Shown: piece by piece, positions 5,952 to 10,256 of the stretch
How the letters are laid out: each line of letters begins with the position of its first letter
How positions within the stretch are numbered: the stretch's first letter is position 1
Assembly: GCA_004525335.1 (NCBI GenBank)
Contig: SPCL01000070.1
Span: 1 to 10,256, forward strand
Source of the DNA: Thermodesulfobacteriales bacterium
GTDB taxonomy: Bacteria; Desulfobacterota_D; UBA1144; Nemesobacterales; UBA2774
DNA: 10,256 bases
Direction of reading: 5' to 3'
The notes under the pieces: generated by a model
Seen by the model: the letters and a program-made list of their open reading frames with translations, nothing else
Database searches by the model: none
What the model was told of the DNA's origin: nothing
Made by a program: the position numbers and the translations under genes

Positions 5952-6827
5952 ATGAGTTCTGTAACATTACTATCCCCTGCAAAGATCAATTTAACTCTTG
6001 AGATATTGGGTGTCAGAGCTGACAGATATCATGAAATACGCTCTATTCTGCAGCCAATTGACCTATTTGATGAGGTGAGTATTGAGGTTCAAGAGGGTGA
6101 AGGTATTGAGCTTGATTCAAGCGGCATCACTATTCCTTTAGGGAAGGAAAATTTGGCGTGCCGGGCTGCAGAATTATTCCTTGAGGAAAGTGGCCTCAAG
6201 CTAAAAATAAAGATATTCATAAAGAAACAGATACCCTTAGGTGCCGGTCTTGGAGGTGGGAGCAGCAATGCGGCAGCTGTCCTTGTTGCTCTAAATAGGA
6301 TTACAAAAGCTCTTGCTGAGCGTGAGCTATTAACAATAGCTCCTAAAATAGGCGCGGATGTGCCTTTCTTCATTCGCTCTCAAACAGCCATTATGGAAGG
6401 CGTCGGAGAGAAAATAACTGGGCTCAAAGATTTTCCGACTTTCCACTATGTTATTTTGTGTCCTAATATTCATACTTCTACAGAGCTGGTTTATAAAAAG
6501 TGGGACGAGTTAAATAGTACAAATAGAAGTAAAAATGAATCTATGGAAAAAGACATCAAACAATTTTCAAATAGAAATTTCGACCCGCCGCTGCAAAATG
6601 ATTTGGAGAAAGCAGCCATGTCACTGCACCCTGAAATAAAATCTTACAAACAAATACTTACGTCATTGGGCTTAAAATCGGCTCTTATGACGGGAAGTGG
6701 TTCTGCTGTATATGCGGTATTTAGATCTCAAGAAGAAGCATATGAAATCTATGAATACTTAAACACAAGCCCAACATTTAAAGTATTCCTGGCCTCCGGC
6801 ATAAAGGGCTGGCACAGATTAATCTAA
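5952..6827 (+). CDS. ispE: IspE, 4-diphosphocytidyl-2-C-methyl-D-erythritol kinase
   Basis: The 291-residue protein is a GHMP-family kinase that phosphorylates the 2-hydroxyl of CDP-methylerythritol with ATP, the fourth step of the MEP isoprenoid pathway in the cytoplasm. All family motifs are present: SPAKINL at 8-14 with Lys11, the ATP-binding loop PLGAGLGGGSSNAA (95-108), GADVPFF with the catalytic Asp136, and the C-terminal MTGSGSAV (246-253). Length is normal. The ATG is preceded by no clear Shine-Dalgarno but places SPAKINL at the usual distance. A segment at about 188-208, rich in Asn, Ser and Lys, looks like a small insertion. The gene stands apart from other isoprenoid genes, and its frequent neighbour prs is not in the window; the downstream gene is the gamma-carbonic anhydrase-like gene 60 bp away. 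Confidence 0.96.
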   Translation: MSSVTLLSPAKINLTLEILGVRADRYHEIRSILQPIDLFDEVSIEVQEGEGIELDSSGITIPLGKENLACRAAELFLEESGLKLKIKIFIKKQIPLGAGLGGGSSNAAAVLVALNRITKALAERELLTIAPKIGADVPFFIRSQTAIMEGVGEKITGLKDFPTFHYVILCPNIHTSTELVYKKWDELNSTNRSKNESMEKDIKQFSNRNFDPPLQNDLEKAAMSLHPEIKSYKQILTSLGLKSALMTGSGSAVYAVFRSQEEAYEIYEYLNTSPTFKVFLASGIKGWHRLI

Positions 6828-6875
6828 ATATTCTAATAAAAAAGTGTAAAATAGTCTCATAACATACGAAACACC

Positions 6876-6881
6876 AAGGAG
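6876..6881 (+). promoter_or_regulatory. Ribosome binding site fixing a TTG start
   Basis: AAGGAG lies 6 nt before TTG at 6888, an ideal spacing. It supports this start for the carbonic anhydrase-like gene, whose N-terminus then has the usual family length. Confidence 0.75.
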
Positions 6882-6887
6882 AGAATC

Positions 6888-7412
6888 TTGATCTACTCAC
6901 TGTCAGAAAAAACAGTTCAGATTGTTGGGCAGGATTATTTTATAGCTGACAATGCTACTGTTATCGGCTCTGTAATAATACATGACAACGTGAGTATATG
7001 GTTTAATGTGGTGATTAGAGGTGACAACGATCCTATTACAATAGGTGAGGGAACTAATATACAAGACGGGGTGGTTATTCATACTGACGAGGGGATACCC
7101 CTTAACATTGGTAAGGGCGTCACCGTTGGACATCAAGCAATGCTCCACGGCTGCACAATTGGCGACAACAGCTTAATAGGAATTAACGCTGTGATATTAA
7201 ATCATGCCAAGATTGGAAAAAACTGCATTATCGGTGCTAATTGTTTAATTACTCAAGGCAAGGAAATACCTGACAACTCAATGGTTTTGGGTTCACCGGG
7301 AAAAATTGTAAGAGAAGTTACACAGGAAGAGATAGAAGAGCTTAAACATTCGGCCGAGCATTATGTAGCTAACTTTAAACGCTTTAAGGAGCAATTGAAA
7401 ATTAAGAACTAA
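6888..7412 (+). CDS. Gamma-class carbonic anhydrase-like hexapeptide-repeat protein (YrdA/CamH type)
   Basis: The 174-residue protein is a left-handed beta-helix of hexapeptide repeats with one C-terminal helix (144-170), the layout of gamma-carbonic anhydrases, which form trimers and hydrate CO2. Three metal-ligand histidines are in place: His65 (VIHTD), His82 and His87 (VGHQAMLHGC). The conserved RGD (44-46) and NIQDG (57-61) are also present. The acidic loop with the proton-shuttle glutamate of archaeal Cam is missing (only 17 residues separate the first two histidines), as in the CamH/YrdA subclass. Metal binding is therefore likely, but CO2 hydration is not certain, because many YrdA-type proteins show weak or no activity. 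The TTG start is set by an AAGGAG. Its TAA stop overlaps the stop of the convergent HerA-like gene. Confidence 0.92.
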   Translation: MIYSLSEKTVQIVGQDYFIADNATVIGSVIIHDNVSIWFNVVIRGDNDPITIGEGTNIQDGVVIHTDEGIPLNIGKGVTVGHQAMLHGCTIGDNSLIGINAVILNHAKIGKNCIIGANCLITQGKEIPDNSMVLGSPGKIVREVTQEEIEELKHSAEHYVANFKRFKEQLKIKN

Positions 7413-9019
7413 CCGTATAATTCATCTGCGTATTCATCTGCCTTACCTTCTTGGGGGACAGAAGAAATATCTTTATAAAACTGCTCATCGTAGTTTCTGG
7501 TCTTAACCACAACAGGCATCGGAACTGCGTGCCCTAATATGAGCGCTTGCTGCTTGGTGTCTAAACTTGCCAGAACAGACCTTAGACCTGAAGTACTGCT
7601 TACTCCAGTAAGGACTGATTGAATATCCTTTTCATCGTTTAAAAGTGCCGTGATCCTGGTGCCTACCTGAGAGATCACCTCATCATCTATACCTGAAGGA
7701 CGTTGATCGACAATTAGCATGGTTACGTAATATTTTCTCAACTCTCTGGCGATGGTTCCGAAAATTGTTTGTTTAGCTGAACGGGCATTTAGAAATTTAT
7801 GGGCCTCTTCAATTGTTATCATTAACTGTCTGGGTTTATCAGAGGAATGACCCGTAGCAGAATAACTCTCTGTTTTATCAATGTAGAAATCGTGGATCCG
7901 TCTTGAAATGATGTTAGCGACAAGAAGGTAGGCAAGCGAGCTGTTACTTTTACCGAACTCAAGAACGATGTTTATTCCACGTCCTAAGTAATCTATCATC
8001 TTCTGAATAGTGCCCTCACTCTGGGTGTTATCATCCACTACAAATGAAAGCGACTTTAACCTGTTTAGTTTTCTCCTAAGAGCCAGTATTGATTGAAGAT
8101 GCGCTCCAAGCTTTCTGGATATATCAGTCAAATCTTCTTCCTTCCAGGAAAGAAGCTCACTAAGCCATTTGTTACCATGCTCCCGGTAAATGGCGAATGC
8201 TGACTCAACGGCTGTGGTATTTAATTGGAGCTCATCCTGAAGCAGCGCTATGTCCTCGATATCTATCTGGTCTAGAGAAATAAATGCTTCTACATCCGGC
8301 TTTGCGCCGCGGCGGCGAGTGGAATCGGGGTCAAGAGAGAACACTGCAACTCGCTCAGGGAAAAGTTGTTTAAGACCCTTTACACTGATGTTACTATCTT
8401 CACTCCTTGTCTCCCATCCATACTCGTTATGCATATCAAAAATCAGATTCACCGCTTTGCCGTACTTTATAACTCCCGCAAGCATCACACGCGTTAGAAA
8501 TGTTTTACCCGTTCCGCTTTTACCGAAAATGCCGTTACTCCTCTCTACAAAACGGTCAAGATTAATACATACAGGTATATCCATATCCAGAGGGCATCCG
8601 ATATTAAAGAACTTTCCATGTTTATCCTCTTTACCGAAAACAGTGCTAACATCGGCTTGTGTCGCGTCTGAAACAGAGGAGAAATGGGGTGGAATGGTTT
8701 TGACGGGTCTAAGTTCTTGGTCGTTATGTGCGAGCATCAGCATGGGCTTGAGCTCAACCGTTCCAAAAGTATTTGTTCCGGCAAGTACCTGCCTTAAGAG
8801 ATGTTCGTCTTTAGAAGGCGGGTTTATCAACATATTGGGAGAGGAAGAATCCAGACTAACATCCGTGATAAGAGAAAAAAACTGATGAGACTGTCCTGAA
8901 ATGACAACAAACTTTCCGGCTTTAACTTCTTCAATACTCCTCTCAGAGTTGAGCCTCATTTGAAGCCCTTCTACTAAAGAGCCGCTTGTTATTATTCCAA
9001 GTTCTTTGTTATCTGCCAT
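7409..9019 (-). CDS. HerA/DUF87-type ATPase with N-terminal HAS-barrel
   Basis: This is a P-loop ATPase of the HerA/FtsK group, normally a hexameric DNA translocase. Counting from the ATG at 9019 (536 residues), residues about 7-55 fit a HAS-barrel (GIITSGSLVEGLQMRL, then KFVVISGQSHQFFSLITDV). The Walker A GKSGTGKT is at 166-173, LIFDMHNEYGW at 192-202, the Walker B region LMITIEEAH at 399-407 with Glu404 or Glu405, and the sensor-like DQRPSGIDDEVISQVGTRI at 438-456. A helical insertion lies at about 255-340. The frame is open to a TTG at 9061 (14 more residues), but homologues of this type usually begin just before the LGIITSG block, so I prefer the ATG; neither start has a Shine-Dalgarno. 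The usual HerA partner nuclease NurA is not in the window, nor is a Sir2 or other defence effector. The role (repair, segregation or defence) is open. Confidence 0.85.
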   Translation of the reverse strand: MADNKELGIITSGSLVEGLQMRLNSERSIEEVKAGKFVVISGQSHQFFSLITDVSLDSSSPNMLINPPSKDEHLLRQVLAGTNTFGTVELKPMLMLAHNDQELRPVKTIPPHFSSVSDATQADVSTVFGKEDKHGKFFNIGCPLDMDIPVCINLDRFVERSNGIFGKSGTGKTFLTRVMLAGVIKYGKAVNLIFDMHNEYGWETRSEDSNISVKGLKQLFPERVAVFSLDPDSTRRRGAKPDVEAFISLDQIDIEDIALLQDELQLNTTAVESAFAIYREHGNKWLSELLSWKEEDLTDISRKLGAHLQSILALRRKLNRLKSLSFVVDDNTQSEGTIQKMIDYLGRGINIVLEFGKSNSSLAYLLVANIISRRIHDFYIDKTESYSATGHSSDKPRQLMITIEEAHKFLNARSAKQTIFGTIARELRKYYVTMLIVDQRPSGIDDEVISQVGTRITALLNDEKDIQSVLTGVSSTSGLRSVLASLDTKQQALILGHAVPMPVVVKTRNYDEQFYKDISSVPQEGKADEYADELYG

Positions 9020-9066
9020 AACGTTTGCAATGAGAATAGCAAAGCGCGGGGCCTTTAGCAAGAAAG

Positions 9067-9780
9067 TTAACTTTCAGTAGCAAAGACGAGTGTCCAATAT
9101 GAGGCACTATTACCTTGAAAAATTCCCTGAGCTACTCCCGCTCCCACTTCTTTCAAAGACGGACTCATGATAATACTGCAGTAACCCGAAGAGCCTATCC
9201 ATGCATCTACGGCGTCTGTAGCGTCATCTAGTCCGACGAGAATATTCTCACCCCAGGTGCTCCAGTTGTAGCCCTGCATGAGGAGCCTGTCCCCAGCATC
9301 AGAGCCGTCTGTGCCAGTATGGTTGAAGTTTTGGTTCTGAGCCATGTCTAAAGAGTGAGCTAATGCGGCGTCCTCTATTCTAATATCCCAATTTACAGGT
9401 GGAGCTGCGGGGAAAAATTCGCTGCCGCAGTTTCTGGCCTCTGCCCTAGCGCCGTTTACAAGACTTAGCAATAGCGATTGAAACTCGTTCAGCGGCTGAT
9501 CTGGTAATTGAGTTGGATTGGGGGGAATGGTAGGTGCAGCAGTTGGCTGTGGGGTTGCAACTGGTGGAGCTTGAGTTGGCTGAGTAGTCGGAGGAGCTCC
9601 GGGAGGTTGCAATGTGGGAGAGACGGTAGGAGCCGGCTGCATTGTTGGATTATCCGGTTCTATATTCTGCATATCGCCATTGCCAGAATCTCCGACACTA
9701 TCACATGATATTAGTATTACAAAAAGCAGTATTAAAAGCTTATTATTCAGGATTGTTTTCTTTATAAGGTTAATTTTCAT
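9067..9780 (-). CDS. CAP/SCP-domain lipoprotein with Pro/Thr/Gln-rich linker
   Basis: The 237-residue protein has a signal peptide (basic 7-14, hydrophobic 15-25) ending in the lipobox LISC, with lipidation at Cys26. A low-complexity linker rich in Pro, Thr, Gln and Ala follows (42-96), then a CAP domain (about 98-237; cysteine-rich secretory protein/antigen 5/PR-1 family). CAP hallmarks are LVNGARAEARNCG (107-119), ALAHSLDMA (139-147) with His142, HTGTDGSDAGDR (154-165), WGENI (176-180) and IMSPSLKEVGAG (204-215). The usual second cavity histidine in the GHC motif is Tyr here (GYC, 199-201), so the four-residue His/Glu cavity is incomplete. The protein is probably surface- or periplasm-exposed on a flexible stalk. 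The upstream HerA-like gene on the same strand starts just past its stop; a functional link is not evident. Bacterial CAP proteins have no single known function. Confidence 0.88.
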   Translation of the reverse strand: MKINLIKKTILNNKLLILLFVILISCDSVGDSGNGDMQNIEPDNPTMQPAPTVSPTLQPPGAPPTTQPTQAPPVATPQPTAAPTIPPNPTQLPDQPLNEFQSLLLSLVNGARAEARNCGSEFFPAAPPVNWDIRIEDAALAHSLDMAQNQNFNHTGTDGSDAGDRLLMQGYNWSTWGENILVGLDDATDAVDAWIGSSGYCSIIMSPSLKEVGAGVAQGIFQGNSASYWTLVFATES

Positions 9781-9835
9781 AGAGAGAGTTTTACCTTACA
9801 AAGAAGGCGCATCCAATCACTAATTGCCAGATTGT

Positions 9836-9868
9836 ACAAAATGTGGCATTTGCCACCGTTGATTTTGT
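9836..9868. repeat. Two-part inverted repeat between the CAP gene and tRNA-Glu
   Basis: GTGGCA-TT-TGCCAC (9843-9856) is a perfect 6-bp inverted repeat, bracketed by an outer pair ACAAAAT (9836-9842) and ATTTTGT (9862-9868), with five unpaired bases on the right side. It lies between the divergent CAP gene and the tRNA gene. No gene reads into it from either side, so a terminator role is unlikely; it may be an operator. Confidence 0.35.
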
Positions 9869-9907
9869 CTATTCTTGTGATAAAGTGTAATCTTTCCTAG
9901 TTTAGAT

Positions 9908-9985
9908 GGCCCCTTCGTCTAGCCTGGCCTAGGACGTAGCCCTCTCAAGGCTAAAACACGGGTTCGAATCCCGTAGGGGCTACCA
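9908..9985 (+). tRNA. tRNA-Glu (anticodon CTC)
   Basis: All arms fold. The acceptor stem is GGCCCCT (9908-9914) with AGGGGCT (9975-9981), including a terminal G-U pair. The D arm is CGTC/GACG (9916-9919, 9933-9936), with GG in the loop. The anticodon stem TAGCC/GGCTA (9937-9941, 9949-9953) carries loop CTCTCAA, with anticodon CTC at 9944-9946. The T arm is ACGGG/CCCGT with TTCGAAT. Discriminator A (9982) and CCA (9983-9985) are encoded. It reads GAG; a separate TTC isoacceptor would be expected elsewhere for GAA. Confidence 0.96.
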
Positions 9986-10020
9986 ATTTCAGATACTCTG
10001 TATTCTAACGTGTAAATTAG

Positions 10021-10038
10021 AACTTTCATAAAGTTTTT
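10021..10038 (+). terminator. Possible weak terminator after tRNA-Glu
   Basis: AACTTT (10021-10026) and AAAGTT (10030-10035) form a 6-bp stem with a 3-base loop, followed by three more T. The stem has only one G-C pair, so it is weak, but its position 36 nt after the tRNA fits a transcript end. Confidence 0.3.
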
Positions 10039-10120
10039 AGGACTAACAAACAGTATATATGAGTTCACCAGAATTGCCCATAAGCTATAGATTCATTATT
10101 AATTCCAACTTAAACTTGTT

Positions 10121-10255
10121 TTAGGCAAGGACATTTGGCGGTTTAATTAATTTGTAATCAGCCAGAAACTCGTTCGGGGTCTTACCACTTAAACCGCAAT
10201 GCTCTAGATTGTTGTAGTAAGTATTCCATACTCTGATCTTATTTAGCAAATCTCT
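10121..10255 (-). CDS. DDE transposase C-terminal fragment (IS3/IS481-type integrase core)
   Basis: The minus-strand frame is open from the right window edge to the TAA at 10121-10123, giving 44 residues. It contains VWNTYYNNLEHCGLSGKTPNEFLADY (residues 9-34 of the fragment), matching the end of the integrase catalytic core (rve_3 pattern W..YN..R/E.H..L.G.TP.E) of IS3- and IS481-like transposases. The catalytic DDE residues lie outside the window. The element's end should fall between the tRNA gene and 10121, but I could not define its terminal inverted repeat because the other end is not visible. The fragment is cut by the window edge, not necessarily broken. Confidence 0.82.
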   Translation of the reverse strand, partial: RDLLNKIRVWNTYYNNLEHCGLSGKTPNEFLADYKLIKPPNVLA

Positions 10256-10256
10256 G

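Noticed and set aside
6089..6373. 94-codon open frame on the minus strand
   Set aside because: It is antisense to ispE across its ATP-binding loop and has a composition typical of antisense reading.
6903..7148. 81-codon open frame on the minus strand
   Set aside because: It is antisense to the gamma-carbonic anhydrase-like gene, including its metal-ligand histidines.
8250..8885. 211-codon open frame on the plus strand
   Set aside because: It lies wholly antisense to the HerA-like gene, whose motifs are continuous across it. The predicted protein is rich in Ser, Arg and Leu with no recognisable domain.
9461..9655. Repetitive-looking stretch in the CAP gene
   Set aside because: It encodes an irregular Pro/Thr/Gln/Ala-rich linker, not a DNA repeat array or CRISPR: there is no fixed repeat unit or spacer length.
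9508..9823. Plus-strand open frames opposite the CAP gene start
   Set aside because: They are Trp/Ser/Gly/Arg-rich readings of the antisense of the Pro/Thr/Gln linker and signal peptide, without their own ribosome binding site.

Overview
The window is AT-rich DNA (by eye below 40% G+C) from a bacterium with a Gram-negative style of gene content: several lipoboxes, the MEP isoprenoid pathway kinase IspE, ergothioneine genes, and TTG starts alongside ATG. I cannot assign a phylum from the sequence. Shine-Dalgarno sequences are present at some genes (two clear ones sit before TTG starts) and absent at others.

Region 1 (1-1665, + strand) is the end of an ergothioneine operon. It holds the C-terminus of an EgtB-type sulfoxide synthase, a complete EgtD histidine trimethyltransferase with its substrate-binding residues intact, and a DUF427 protein 6 bp after EgtD.

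Region 2 (1666-4805, + strand) starts with a 105-bp gap containing an extended -10 promoter candidate. Then come a free-standing protein that looks like the C-terminal helical/TPR extension of ECF42 sigma factors but has no sigma domains, a CBS-less OpuCA/EgtV-type ABC ATPase, and a fusion protein with an N-terminal lipoprotein substrate-binding domain and a C-terminal permease domain. These three are packed within 16 bp and 1 bp of each other. The position next to egtB-egtD suggests, without proving, that the transporter handles ergothioneine, hercynine or another betaine.

Region 3 (4809-5951) holds a minus-strand lipoprotein of unknown function and a 408-bp intergenic region. On the minus strand this gap contains a TTGACA promoter followed about 90 nt later by a strong hairpin with a T-tract. 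This is a candidate small RNA with a CCUCC (anti-Shine-Dalgarno-like) segment. An inverted repeat overlaps a candidate ispE promoter.

Region 4 (5952-7412, + strand) carries ispE and a gamma-class carbonic anhydrase-like hexapeptide protein. Region 5 (7409-9780, - strand) carries a HerA/DUF87-type ATPase and a CAP/SCP-domain lipoprotein with a long Pro/Thr/Gln-rich linker. Region 6 holds a tRNA-Glu(CTC) gene and, at the right edge, the C-terminal end of a DDE transposase on the minus strand, so an insertion sequence enters from the right.
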